64,000 nucleotides of DNA, from positions 1,848,001-1,912,000 of the forward strand of contig OX345646.1 of NCBI GenBank assembly GCA_947044365.1. The letters are read 5' to 3'. The notes beneath the pieces were generated by a model. It ran no database searches and was not told where the DNA came from. It saw only the letters and a list, made by a program, of their open reading frames with translations. Position 1 is the first letter of the stretch, and each line of letters opens with the position of its first letter. The translations under genes and the position numbers were made by a program. This stretch comes from Petrosia ficiformis (lineage: Eukaryota > Porifera > Demospongiae > Haplosclerida > Petrosiidae). Shown one piece after another: positions 1 to 30,500 of this stretch.

Positions 1-61
1 TCTTACTGCAATTAAATAATAGTTGATCACACACAATAAGTTATTATGGCCCGTCGGGCCA

Positions 62-402
62 TCCCTATGATTGCTTTCCCACGGGTTCGAACTATATATA
101 TATATATTTTTTTTTTTTTCTTGTGTCACCTACGTGAGTACATGTATGTGTTGTATACGTAGTTAAGGAAGTTACATCATTCCCGGGGGCAATTAATGGG
201 TGTGGCACGTAAAAGAACGCGCGATCAAGCTCTACAGACCAACAGAAAGAAAACTGTGTAGCTTGCGTACAAATAGCTAGCTATCCTACCTGAAATATAT
301 TCTTTAAGTTCTACAGGGTTCTTTAAAAGGTAAACAGAGTAGATAATCAAAATAATAATGAATGATGAATGATGGACACCACAAAGCAGTCATAGGGATA
401 CT
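62..402 (-). mobile_element. MITE-like element, CCCTATGATTGCTTT family
   Basis: Bounded by ccctatgattgctttcccac at the left and the inverted gcagtcataggga at the right. Internal blocks (tatacgtagttaaggaagtt, ggtgtggcacgt, ctacctgaaatatattc) recur in elements at 33843-34226, 39064-39446 and 39465-39845. A further aagcaatcataggga end follows at 425-440. No coding capacity. Confidence 0.6.
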
Positions 403-563
403 TTTATCTTCACTTAAATTTGTAAAGCAATCATAGGGATGTTTTTTTTTTCTCAATATACACTTGTCATATACATGTATATAACTATATGTACATGTAT
501 ATAATGTATGCAGTTGAAACATTTAATCTTGAGCAATATTCTCTCAAAACGAGGAACAGAATT

Positions 564-1240
564 GCCCATTTATCCATCTGTACATTCACTATTTCATCCA
601 TTCACTATTCCATTCATTTATTCACTATTCCATCCATTCATTCACTGTTCCATCCATTCATTCATTCACTATTCCATTCATCCATTTACTATTCCATTCA
701 TTCATTCACTATTCCATTCATCCATTTACTATTCCATTCATTCATTCACTGTTCCATCCATCCATTCATTCACTATTCCATTCATCCATTTACTATTCCA
801 TTCATTCATTCACTATTCCATTCATCCATTTACTATTCCATTCATTCATTCACTATTCCATTCATCCATTTACTATTCCATTCATTCATTCACTGTTTCA
901 TCCATCCATTCATTCACTATTCCATTCATCCATTTACTATTCCATTCATTCATTCACTGTTCCATTCATTCATGTACTATTCCATCCATCCATTTACTAT
1001 TCCATCCATTCATTCACTATTCCATTCATTCATGTACTATTCCATTCATCCATTCACTATTCCATCCATTCATCTATCCCATCCATTCACTATTCCATCC
1101 ATTCATTCACTATTCCATTCATTCATGTACTATTCCATTCATCCATTCACTATTCCATCCATTCATCTATCCCATCCATTCACTATTCCATCCATTCATC
1201 TATCCCATCCATCCATTCATCCATCTGTCCAGATCCTTTA
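564..1240 (+). repeat. Minisatellite of CCATTCATTCACTATT units
   Basis: About 40 imperfect 12-20 bp units of the type cattcattcactattccat run up to the 3' splice site of mannosidase copy A exon 2. Long ORFs in all three plus frames (for example 489-1256 and 508-1284) are by-products of the repeat, composed almost only of Ile, His, Ser, Phe and Pro. Confidence 0.9.
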
Positions 1241-1280
1241 TTTCATCTATCCATGATGATTCATCATTTCTTTTCCTCAG

Positions 1281-9976
<8,696 letters not shown>

Positions 9977-11071
9977 CCTGTGACAATAATTATGACTGTT
10001 ATCGGTAAAGATCGAATTTTTAAAATTAATTATGATTTCCATAATTTTATTATTATGTTCTTTTATTCAATATTGAAATAATACAATAAACAGGGATTCA
10101 TATAGGAAGGGGGGGGGGGGGGGGGGGGTGCCTGGGGTTTTCCCAGCCCAGAGGAAGTTTAATGCTATAAAGCAGCTGTTAAACCATAGTGTTTTTTGAA
10201 TGTGATGAATATTTACAGCTTTAATGTTTTAATGTCATATTAGTTACAGGCTTCGGCCTCGGAAACAACCTCAGAGAGTCTAACACTAATTACGTGTTTC
10301 TAAATTGTAACATTATGCAAGGAACCTCACCTGTCCTGGATAGGCCGGGCTATTGAGTCCTGCCTGTTATAACCATATTAACTGAAATAATGCTTTGAGT
10401 ATTATAAGCTACGAAAATGAATTTACATGTGACAATAGACAGTTAGCTGTAAGGGTACGTGGAATGCAGTTTACAATCTTCTGTTATTCTCTTCACCCCC
10501 TCAGATAAAATTCCTGCCCTCAAAGGTCATTCATGTTCCATATCACATCAATAATATCTGTAGTGACAAACCTAAGTTTTGAAATGAGCGATAATATTTT
10601 ACTTCATATCCAATAATCCAGGATAGTCCCTTTTCACCTGCTTATTGTCAAATAGTATTAATTCGGTTACTCCTTCATTTTCATTAAATCAATGATAATT
10701 ATAATAATAATAGTAACTACTTTAACATGTTAAATTTTTAATAATAATAATATTTTTTATTAATTAAAATGTTCAGAACCGAAAAACCATAAGAACAAGT
10801 ACCTTAGCAACAAAATTAAACTACTAACCACTTCCACACAACAACCCTACATAAGCATCACTTCTTTGTGTTTTACTTTTGCTCTGGCTACATACTTAGG
10901 TAAGGTAAGGTATATACCATCCCACACACAATTATAAAGTAATTTTGAGGTGTGAATTGAGTTTGGTTTGTGGTTTGATAATAAACATTGTATTTATATT
11001 TTGGGAGGGGCTGTTATTTGCTTTATCGCTTGGGGACCGCTTTTTTGTACTATATATCCTCAGAGAGAAAG
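9977..11071. other. Intergenic spacer between mannosidase copies
   Basis: Holds the 3' UTR of copy A with AATAAA at 10085-10090, a run of 20 G at 10109-10128, and AT-rich non-coding DNA. An element-like block at 10760-10930 (aaattaaactactaaccact) resembles the arms of the foldback at 35985-36293. No gene seen. Confidence 0.6.
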
Positions 11072-18546
<7,475 letters not shown>

Positions 18547-19126
18547 GTAAGTATTGTGTTTATCTGTGTGTGTCTAGGTATGTGTCTGTGTGTCTGTGTC
18601 TATGTCAGTGTCTAAGTATGTGTCTGTGTCTATGTCAGTGTTTGGGTATGTGTCCATGTCTTTCTGTGGCTGCGTATGTATCTTCATGTGTCTGTTGTCT
18701 GTGTGTGAGTGTCTATATCTGTGTCAGTGTATGTGTTACAACTCTAAACCTGAGTCCCATACCCCCAGACCTCATGACTGTAAACCTGAGTCCACATACC
18801 TCCAGACCCTATGACTATTAACCTAAATCTCCCATACATGTACATCCAAGACCCTATATACTCAGATTGAGATTGTGATGTTGTTTTAGCAATAGAGTTT
18901 CTAGTTTCACTTATAGTTATATTTGGTTTGGAAAATTGATCAAGCAAGAGTGTGGATTATTTCTTGACATAATTGTACACGTATCACGAGTGAGATCATA
19001 TACATGTACAGTACATCCTAGCTGAAATAACCCTAACATTACCACATTATACACCTACAAGATCTTTCAGCTACTACTGCAGCCATCACCAGTACAGTAA
19101 ATAACAAGCCTTGTTATTTATTATAC
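18547..19126. other. Intron or spacer after the last visible mannosidase copy B exon
   Basis: Contains a TGTGTCTGTG-rich low-complexity stretch (18555-18740) and unique AT-rich DNA. No copy of the next expected exon (GALGDSFYEYL region) was found. Confidence 0.6.
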
Positions 19127-19326
19127 NNNNNNNNNNNNNNNNNNNNNNNNNNNNNNNNNNNNNNNNNNNNNNNNNNNNNNNNNNNNNNNNNNNNNNNNNN
19201 NNNNNNNNNNNNNNNNNNNNNNNNNNNNNNNNNNNNNNNNNNNNNNNNNNNNNNNNNNNNNNNNNNNNNNNNNNNNNNNNNNNNNNNNNNNNNNNNNNNN
19301 NNNNNNNNNNNNNNNNNNNNNNNNNN
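19127..19326. other. Assembly gap (200 N)
   Basis: Exactly 200 N. It falls between the truncated mannosidase copy B and the first ABC transporter exon, so missing exons could be here if the true gap is larger than drawn. Confidence 1.
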
Positions 19327-19429
19327 CCTAATGACACATATTCAAGAGTTAATCACATGATTCGTACTAATATTTGAAATCTGATTGGTTATTTCGTTTT
19401 CTCTGTAATAAACGTCACTGCGCCAGGAA

Positions 19430-19680
19430 TGTTTGCCCAAGTTACCAGACTGTTTTTCGCCATAGGGCGTGACAGTCTGGGTACGAGACTAGTGCGGAAC
19501 AGCTTCTTGGTCCAAGCGTCAAACGTCTTTTCCACTCAAAAAGTACGTTCTTTACAACGAACGTCCTGGAAAATACGTTTTACGCCTGGACCAAGAATTT
19601 GAAGCAACTGTTCCACAACTTCCAGACAGTATTCGCCCGTAGGGCGTGGCAGTCTGGGTACGAGACTAGTACCGCGGCCC
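19430..19680. mobile_element. GTACGAGACTAG-family inverted-repeat element, rearranged
   Basis: Two same-orientation ends tagggcgtgacagtctgggt and tagggcgtggcagtctgggt (19460-19500 and 19640-19672), with an internal inverted pair around ggaccaagaatttgaagcaa. It is related to the element at 23447-23655. It ends about 130 bp before the ABC transporter start codon. Confidence 0.6.
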
Positions 19681-19806
19681 GTCTCGTAACACCTACACGT
19701 CGGCGCGTCTCGTTCCACACCGTCTTGTGTATAATTATATGTGAGCACGCGCGATGACCATGAGGGTGCGGTCTTGGACGATACTCCTCGTGTGGATAGT
19801 GGAGAA

Positions 19807-22800
19807 ATGGCTGAAGAAGAAGAGGTCCTGGGAAAGATTTCTGATGAAACTTATGGATTAGCCAGGTATGTAGTAGTGATTTTTGCATGTTTGATTTACA
19901 GTTATTGCATTGCACTATTCTGGTGTTCATTTGCTCATGATTTTAGTATACTTGAATTTAATGCTGAATTAAAAATATGTTATAATTATATATATGCATA
20001 TTTCAGTCTATCTCTACTTAATGTATTGCTGTGCTATCTTCACATCACCCATTGAAACTGTACTGCAAATTCTGCTGATTACTTCATGCTATATATCTAT
20101 TTTGCTAACTCAGCACCTTTGAAAATTGTGGCGAGTTGCAGTCTTTTGCTCGGTTGATCAGGAACCCCTTTATGGCAAATTCAAAATGTTTTGTTGTCAA
20201 ATGTGAAACACTCCATAGGGTAGGGTTACATCATCAATGATGGCCTACAGTTAATGGTTAATAGTGATTATTTGTTGAACTCCTTTTTAATGTGAGGTGT
20301 AGTTTGTATATGATATAATTATGAAAGTTATATTAGTAAAAACGTGTGGCAATAGGACTATTGTAACTAAGTGATATAGATTGCCCATCCTTGTCACAAT
20401 GTGTAGGTAGAAGGTTATGTTAATCGCTTGTCTGTCCATAATATATCCAGAAAACTAAAGCCACTGGCAGACTTCAAATTATAGAAAAATAATTATATCA
20501 AAAAATACTGTCAAAATTAATATTAAGAATACTGTCTAATGCACACTGATCAGTCAGAGTGCATTAGACTGTGCTGTTGCACTACTGTGGCTAAAGAGGA
20601 GGTACGTTTACTGTAGACTAGTACAAGTGCTCAAACCTCTAGACACTCCTTGTTTATTTAGTGATAAGGGCATCTGCACCTGCAAAGAAAGTTAAGAGCT
20701 TTTAAGGATTCTCAGTTGGGTGGGTTTGGCACATTTGAGTAGTCAAGTGAGCTAGGTCAACCATGACTACTCCAACCTGATTGGTTGGATAATATCATGA
20801 CCACCTGTAATTTATTGACCATTTGGAGTATTTGTAAGAATTCTTAAAAGCCCCATAACATTATGGGGAGAGCCCGAGTTAGTAGAAATGGTAAGCAACA
20901 TGTTCAGATAATTTGGAGTATGGTATTAGGTACGAAACATCATCATATACCATATAGCTTCATTTTTTCGAGGTAAAAAAAAATTTCTTATCAAAATTTT
21001 GTATGATTTGTAAAATTTTGTGAATTCCTTTCAATTTCGTGAACAATTAACTATTACGGTAATGTGGGCGTGATTTTATGCCCACAGCATGTCTGGCAGT
21101 TGCGAATTTGGAATTTCAATCTTGCATAAGAGCTTTTTAAAAGTAATGATAATTAATTAAAATTTGTAAATTTCGTGATCCCATCACTCTCCACGAAAAT
21201 CACAAATTTATTTGACCAAGTGTAGGGCGCTATGTTTTTACTGTACAAAACATTTGACGTGGATATTGACCATGATTACAGTTAATAGTGTATAGTGCAC
21301 AGAGAGATGAACCTACCATCATCTGTTTTCTGTAAATCTATTTGTCCAAAATGTCCACCAAGAACAATGCAAAGTGGCAAAACTTACGGAAATTGCAGTT
21401 TTCAATATTCTCAAGGGAATTTTTAGTTTTACTTTTAAAGAAATTGGGAACACACACAGACTACCACAACCATCTGCCTATGTGGGGAGGTTTCATACAA
21501 ATCATACTGTGATGCTATTTTAAATATAGAGCAACTGAATGATAGTGATATAAAACTCTTGCTTCATTCGATGCAGGAAGAGTCTGGACTCTGGGAGAGA
21601 CTGAAAAAAGCCACACCTAGCGGCTTTCTTGCCCTTTTTGATAGCTTTTAGTAAAATATTAGTGAGTGCTTGTTCTTGCCACTTCGGAGGAGTGTATACA
21701 TGCCAAGTATGGAAGTTCAGTTTTTGAAGTAGAGCGGAGTCAGACACACAGACACACGGACATAAATGTTTCCAAACCATTTACTGTAACCTTCCCGAAG
21801 GGGGAGGGTCAATAAAATTATATGATTATATATAATTTAGTGTTTTCCCTATACTTCAGATACCCAGATATTATAGGTAGTAAAATTGCTTATACTGATA
21901 CCTATAATATACCTATACCTGTGTTCATTCATTTTCTATTATATACTTACTTTTTAACATTGCTCTAACCGTTTCTGTTTGGAAAATAAAACTCTACAAA
22001 GTACTCGAAAAGATGGAAATAGCTCAACAAATACGATTTTCAGTGTTGTATCAATCTTTTCCCATAGTAAAATAGCACTATAAGTTTTAAAAACTTGGTC
22101 TGTAATATAGCTGTATCTGCCCTATACTACTTGCCTATATTTGTTATAATGTATACAATGCTCGAAATAGTTTTTTGAAAGTGTTCAACAGAAACAATAT
22201 TTGACCAGCAAGTTGTGAATTTCTCTGGACAAAAAAAGTCTCATGATCCTGTAACTGCACCCATTTAGAGATAAAGGAAGTAACCGAACCGACTAAGCCA
22301 TGACTGCTCTTGACTGACAATATATACCGCATTTTGAGATTGATGTGGGCGTGACGCAAAATTGCGTCTATCGCGTATAACCGGTTAAACTATACACTAT
22401 AGTACATATAAGTTATTGAGTTACAGTATAATCATGTATTAACCTTATGATATTAAACTATACACTATAGTACATATAGGTTATTGAGTTACAGTATAAT
22501 AATGTACCGACTTATGATATTAAACTATACACTATAGTACATATAAGTTATAGGCACCTACTAAGCTTGGGACAATCTTTTACCTATTATTCTATTCTTT
22601 TATTCAAGGTAAACCCCTTATTATTCCCCTGCTTTGATCCTACTATTCACTTTTAATAACATTAACAGACAAATAACAGTCAAAAGAAAATATCATATCC
22701 CATTGTATTGCAACATTAAACTCAATATAATATTATATTCAATAATGATACTATAGCTTTGACTGCCACCTTCATCGAGTTTCATCATTATCAATTTCAA

Positions 22801-25800
22801 CTCCATTTTACCTCAGAGCCACTCCTATTATTTTCAACCTATTATTCCCCAAATTATTCATGATATTTGGCCCAAGCTTAGCACCTACACTTATAATTAT
22901 TGTAGTACACGTATTTGTAAACTGCATCCTGTGTTAGTCACACCTATTAAGTTTTGATTAGACAAACACAGTATTGATTATCTGCATGATAATCACTTTT
23001 TATAAAAGGCCCTATGATTGCTTTCCCACGAGTTTGATGTATGTTTATATATTTACTTGAGTCACATGTATTAAGGAAATAGCATCGTTCCAGAGCTTCG
23101 ATCAATTAAAGGGCATCGCACATAAACAAATGTGCACTAGCAATGAATATTGGTCATCACACGGCAATCATAGGGATACATTTTCTTCATATATCTTGTT
23201 TATAGTTAGTCAAGCGTCTTAGAATTACAGTTTTCTCTTGATACAACTGAAGCCAGGGAACTTAACCCTCCTTTTCTCCTCCCTTTACATTTGTTTAAAC
23301 GCAATGCATTGTGTAGCGTTTCAACTGCCTTACTTCTCGCAGGCAATTATCAGGGCTGTACTTACATTTTCCGGCTGAATATTGGAATCAGGTGTCCCTT
23401 GATTTACTATTATTTGAACTACCTCAGAATTATTGGCAATCATCAGTAGTCTCGTCCCCAGACTGCCACGTCCTATGAAAGAAGATGGTCTGGAACAGTT
23501 GCTTCAAATTCTTGGTCCAGGCATAAAACATCTTTTCCAGGATGTTCGTTGTAAAGAACGCACTATTTGAGTGGAAAAGAAGTTTGACGCTTGGACCAAG
23601 AATTTGAAGCAACTGTTCTAGATTGTCTTTCGCTCGTAGGGCGTGGCAGTCTGGGAATCATCAGGGCTGTAAATTCATTTTTTCTTATGAATATTGGGAT
23701 GATATGTAAATGTAGTTATGTAATGTTTACCATACTATGGGTGTGAAAACAAGTACTTGAGAACTCCTCCATTCTAATTATAATCTCACAAGGTCCTCAA
23801 AATTATGATGTAATGACTTTATTATAGTGTATAGTTTAATGTCATAATGTTAATACATGATTATATTGTAACTCGGTAATGAAGCAATGGATTGAAATTT
23901 GACATACACAAAAAAGAACAGGAAGGATAATTATATGAAAATGGTGCAGGTGAAAGATTGTTGGTCATTCCAAACTAAATTTATTAATACTTTCTGAGGT
24001 CATGGTAAATGTGAATGACCTTTAGTAGATTTACATTGTTGTTTGGAGACAAACATTCTTCCAACTTAGTGCATGAAGGATGCTATCATGCTACGTACTA
24101 ATCATACATATCTTTTATTATAGTGATACCAGAGAGGAGGTTGCTGAGAAAGGTCAAAAGTATGTTCCATTTTGGAAGTTGGTATGTAAATTACAATCAA
24201 TAAATTAATGTATAAATTATGTCATGGTTTGTTCTCTGTTTCTTTTAAGTACCGGTATGCGAAATGTCTGGATGTTCTGCTAATAATTTTCGCACTAGTT
24301 TGTGGTATTCTGTCAGGAGTTAGTTATCCTGCCCAAATATACATCTTGGGAATTACTTTCAATGAGTTTATCAACCATGCTGTGATTGATGCAGTCAAAA
24401 GTGGCAATTACACTCGAATTGAAAATGACAGCTACATCGCTCAATTTGATACAGTCACGAGTGACAGTAACACTGAAATTGATACAGTAACAATCAGCAA
24501 TTACACTCAATTTGGTAATATCACAACTGGCAATTACACTCAATTTGATAATATCACAAGTGGCAATTACACTCCGTTGAATCCAGAAGATTATGGTTAC
24601 TTCTGTGATGTAACAAAACAAAGCAATCTACGAGATTACTACTTTTCTGATGATCCTGATGGACGTTTACAAGATCGAACAACAACTTATGCGTATTATA
24701 CAATAGGGATATCATTAGTGTTTTTTGTGTGTGCTGCTATGTCTCGATTCTTGTGGACTTTCAGTGCTGCTCGTCAAGCAAAGAGCATGAGACTGAATTA
24801 CCTTAAATCTGTGTTGACAAGACATGTTGGATGGTTTGATATTAACCCTTCTACTGAACTACCTACTCATCTATCACAGTGAGTTGAATAATTTCGCTAT
24901 ATCAAATATATAAGTATAGGTGTAGACATGAAGTTGATTTATACACTAAAGGTTACATGCCATATGTGTACATCACACAGTAACTGAGAGACTGTGGTTT
25001 ATAACTGACTTGTACCATATTGACCAATCAGATTACTTAATTTCACTTGCAGCAGCATATTTAAATTAAGCAATCTGATATCTTCATCAGTTAGGATATC
25101 TTTGATTCTTTACCTCAAGTACAACAACATTATCATGGAACACCTTTAGTTTACTTAGAGCTTGTAAAAGTGGAGTAAAAAAATAACCACAATGAATGCA
25201 CCTGCAGTGCAGAAACATGAGAGTCTCATTTAATTAATTGTGGTCCATTAGATAATTATATCTTATTCCGCAAATGTAAAGTAAAAAGCATCACTACAAT
25301 AAATGCAACTGCAAGTTGAGAAACAGCAACCACGAGTTATAAAAATTTTCATATCTTCAAAATCAAAACATTTTAGAAAAGCTTTTTATTTTCGTTAATC
25401 TTTGTGATTTGAAGTCTACTGGTAGCTCTTTTGAAGTGCCAATGTTCATATACTGAATGTGTGTGAACAGACAGACAGACACAGACCAAATAATTACAGT
25501 AACCTCCGCTCCACCAAGAAGGGTTAATAAATCATTTGAGACAGACCAAATAATTACAGTAACCTCCGCTCCACCAAGAAGGGTTAATAAAATCATTTGA
25601 CCTGTATTCAAGGTTCTCATTTTCCTTTTAATTATTTTCCAAGCCCCCCTTCGTTACTAGGCCCTCTATTTTGATAATACTAGTAATGCAATTTAAAGGA
25701 CTGAATTTGCTGATCTTTTTGTGGTTTACATCTTTTCAGAGATTTTATATGGCAAAAATGAAGAACACATGCATAAAACTAAACCACGCCCTGTAGTAAT

Positions 25801-27542
25801 TATTAATTCAGTGGAAAATTGCCCATAAAAAGGTACCTGCTGACTTCTTTGTCCTTGAAAGGTGGTCAGGTTGTCATGGAAATATGTCACTCATGTTTTT
25901 ATCACTTCTCTTTTGTAGGGCAATACAGACTATTGAAACTGCAATTGGACGTAGTATAGTTACTGTTATAGAAAACTTTGTTACTTTCCTGTCGTGTTTT
26001 TCAATTGCTTTTTATGTCAACTGGGAATTAGCTGGAGTGACTGCTTCTCTCCTTCCACCATTGTTTCTGTTGGCTTACATCATTGGAAAGGTTTGTACTG
26101 CATGCATGCATACACACAGGAAGTTATGAAAAACAATCGTGCACAATATCTATATTTTCACAAATGTCCTGGCCTGGGAGGGTAGGTACATGTCTCCCAT
26201 GCCCACTCTCCATCAAATAGTCGTCTATCAAATTTGATGTCATCTTAATCAATTTTGTTTAGCTTATTTCAATATTTACTGCAAAAAGACAAATTGCAAT
26301 TGGAAAAGCTGGATCAGTAGCTGAAGAAGTTATAGCATCAATTAAAACTGTGAAGGCATTTGGAGGTCAAGATAAGGAAAATGAAAGGTAGGAGTAATTT
26401 TGTCTTGACATTTGCCAATTAAGGTAAATATAAAATGCTAACATTTATTTATATGCTCCAGTCAGACATTTTGTTTATGAAGTGAAATATAAGATCAATC
26501 GTTAGGCTTCTTGCTGTAGATATCAATTTCATTTGCTTTCTATTACAAAATGGCTGAACACTTAGCATTTAACATGTTTTATGGATTCATGCGATTTCAT
26601 GGTAAAACATGTTTGTGTTATGTCAATTTTACTCACTTTATGTGTCCCCTGACTATAGTCTGCTGGAGATGAGAATATATCTCCTGTTGAACAAACCAGG
26701 ATAAACATTTTCCTTAATATTTAGTCTTGTTTTAGTTAACTATTAACTATAGCTAAAACCCTTTAAGGCATTATGACTTTTAGTTAACTAAAATACCACA
26801 ACTAACTAAAATGAAAAATGGCCAATAATAGGCACTTTTAGTTAATTAAAACCATTTTCTGGGCTGTATTTAGGGGGGGCGGGGGGGGGAGCATTGGCCC
26901 CCCCTTATCGATATTTTGCCCCCCCTTGAACATTGACAAATAATAATTAATGATTTAGCAGTACACTGTGCAGTCAGCAAAAATAACAGTCCTTACACCT
27001 ACTGTATATAGAGTAACAATTAGCCTAAGAATGCATGTAAAGTGAGCTTTGAGCCTCTACTATAATTATGTAAAATTTTCTTTCAAACCCCCCTAGCTTT
27101 ACACGTGCTTACACACAAACTGGGGGACTTTGCCCCCCCTTCATTCCCAGACACACATATTTGTCCCCCCTTGCGAAGAATCCTAAATACAGCACTGATT
27201 TTAGTAAGCCTAATATTACTTTAGTGAATCAACTATATCTATAGCTAAAGTGCTCATTATTGTCATACTAACAGCACTATATAATAATATTCACATTAAC
27301 ACAGATATCATTCTCAACTGAAACAAGCCAAACGAAAATCATTTGTAGTACTATTTCTGGTAGCTACAATACTCGCTATATTCACAATGATGATTGCAAT
27401 GTATCATGCTGTTGGGTACTGGTAAGTTTTGTCATGTGATATTATGTAATCATTATTTATCTATCTATCTATCTATACATTTATATATGTATATACACAA
27501 TATACATATATATTATATATATAATTTATATATATATATAAT

Positions 27543-27573
<31 letters not shown>

Positions 27574-30500
27574 ATATATATATATATAACTACAAAGAAG
27601 TGTTATACAATAACCACAAGTGTATATTATACCAACAGGTGTCTGATTAGACAAAATGAATTAAGTTCACTTACCACGAAAACTGATGTGCATCCTAGTT
27701 CATAGGCTTCAAATATTGACTTGTTTTAGAAACAGGTTTTGTATCATCACATTTTTTGACAATATCATCAGATTCATGCATTTGGTTATTAGCTTCAGCA
27801 AGAGTAATATCACCGAGTGCTCCAGATGATGACAGCTGCCTCATCAATGTGATATGTTGATATGGAGCTAGACCATCCTTGGAAAGATGTCCAGACCTGT
27901 CCAGTATGACATGATCAAACATGTTTTACCATCTTTCTGATAATATTCTTATTATTAGTATTAGCTCCAGTTTCTGCTAGCATTTTCTAAAATAATTTGT
28001 CAAGGGTATTATTGCCTAAAACATTCCTTGTGTGCCATGGTTGATCGAGTGGGTATAGATGGCAAGTTTGCTCAAGGTTTCCAGTAAAACACATCATCTT
28101 CCTTTGCAAAAACAGTTATTTTCAATAAGTAAAGCTGTAATAGATGTACATGACATTATGTAACTCAGGTCGCTCAAATTGTACCACAACTTTATTCTCG
28201 ATATTAAGTTGCAAATGCCCACCTGGTTGATTCTTGGAACCATGCTCCTTGTATTCAATACAAGAATCCAGGTGGTCAGGATGAACTACTGCATCTCTGA
28301 AACGAAACTGATATTCTTAAATCTCAGTATTGTTCGCCACCTCTTTGCACGAAGTTTAGTCCATTGTAAAAGAACACTGAGTTAAGAAGAGCAGTTGCTG
28401 AACTGGTACCCATCACTTCACAATCCCACAACATTAATTCTTGACTGTAAGATATCACAGATTCTTAGCTGATGGTCCGGTGATCTTTTCTCATTCATGA
28501 ATCTTTGTAAACCTGCCAATATATGTACTATACTTCTTGGATTATATTCTTCACCATCAATGTTTCTTACTTCACTGAAAAAAAACACAAAGCCAGCGGC
28601 AAAGATATTTGGACTCGCTTAGTAATTAAATGTCTTCAAGACATTTGTTGTCTGGTAACTCATTGTGCTCTTCCAACCTGTGAGTAAAAATGTTAGTAGC
28701 CCATAAGGTAGACATTTGGGTGTTCTTGGGTACAATAGCCCTTTTAGCTTCTTATATACTTTTCTCATCTACAAATTTTTTCTTAGTTGAGAGACTGGGT
28801 ATCTCTTCTTAGGACCCGGTTCTCCACGTATAGCCATTCTCAAACTGCTTGTAGTTTGACCTTTCACCCCTTTCAGCAAGCAGTATATTGACTGTGATGT
28901 CATCTATCATAGATGAACCGTAGCTATGAAGTGTATTCAACTATATCAACTATACACTCACTCAGTGCTAAGCTCATGGCTGCTTGGTTCCAAACAGCCT
29001 TGACCTTCGCACCTTGAGACATCCATATTGTATATTGTATGTTACGTTAATATAGAACAGGCTATAAAAAACATCGAGCTGACTTTAGGTTAATAACAAG
29101 GAAAAGGGAAAAGGTTGAAGTTTGCAAAAAGAGATGGCAGTTGTTGATTAACAAACATACCAACGCACTTTTGAAAAAATCGTGTACCAATTACATGGGA
29201 ACATCTAACTGCCTTTTCTTCCCCTTTTCCATTTCTTCTCTCAATTTACAACTTGACTGCACATGCTCAGACTGATGCAATCTATTATGAATATCATTAT
29301 ATTTCTTATATCAGCCCTGTGGTTTCATATCCACCTGTGGTTGGATGTATATCATGTATAACATCTGTTGGTAACTTTCATTACTTGTTAGCTATGGTAT
29401 ATATATATAATTATATATATATATATATATATATACAAATATTATATTATATATATGTATCAGGGTATGAACAAAGGTTGGTTTTCTCATTTCATCAAAG
29501 ATAATGATGATTAATGCATGCTTTTTCATTTTCATCGCTGCCCATTGTCACGTGTGAATAGTAAATTACAAGTATATGAACAGCAGTCATATCACTAGCT
29601 CACACTTACCTCACAATGTTATGGCATTCTTTTAGTATTGTATATATTATTTTGTAGGTATGGTATTGGTTTGTTTGTTGATTGTGATATCACAGCTGGA
29701 GAAATGTTTCTGGTGAGTTATAAAATAAAGTCCACAAAGAAAGTATTCTGGTATAATTTATTCTATATTTTCCTTGTAACTGCTTTTTGTTGCTGGTGAG
29801 TGTGTGTCCAGAGTTGCTTACAAGGAGGGGATTTCTTAGGAGGGAATATAATACATAGGACTCCAGAATAGGAGCATGCCCCAGACCCTCATAGTTAGGA
29901 GGGTCTGCTATTCTGGTAGTGCCCCTCTATGAAACCTTGATATATAATGGCACACATCCAATATGTTCCTCTGTCTGAATATAACTTCTCCATTTTAGAT
30001 TGTAGCAGAGATTGTTGTTGGTAGCTTTACATTTGCTGATCTTGTACCTGAACTTACAGATATATTTTCTGCTATTGGATCTGGCAGTGTGGTATTTGGA
30101 GTTATTGATCAAGTAAGTTTATAGTATATTTGAACATCAACTAAAGGTCATTCACATTCACCTTGTCCTCAGAAAAATGCTCATAACTTTAGTTTGAAAT
30201 GACCAACCATCTTTTTATCCATACCATTTTCATATAATTATCCTTCCCGTTCTTTTTTTGTGTATGTCAAATTTCAATCCATTATTTTGTTATTGAGTTA
30301 CAGTATAATCATGTATTAACCTTATGACATTAAACTATACACTATATTACATATAAAGTCATTACATCCTAGTTTTGAGTGTTGTATTAGTATGACAATA
30401 ATGACCACTTTTAGTTATAGTTATATTTAAAACAATAGGTTTACTAAAAGGGTTGTAGTTTTAGTTAAGGGCTATTATCGGCCTTTTTTCATTTAGTTAG

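Noticed and set aside
24313..24621. 102-residue minus-strand ORF
   Set aside because: Antisense shadow of ABCB exon 3 and its internal repeats.
24878..25919. Possible missing ABCB exon between exons 3 and 4
   Set aside because: Rechecking the splice sites (donor after 24878, acceptor before 25919) gives matching phase and a protein alignment to P-gp with no residue missing.
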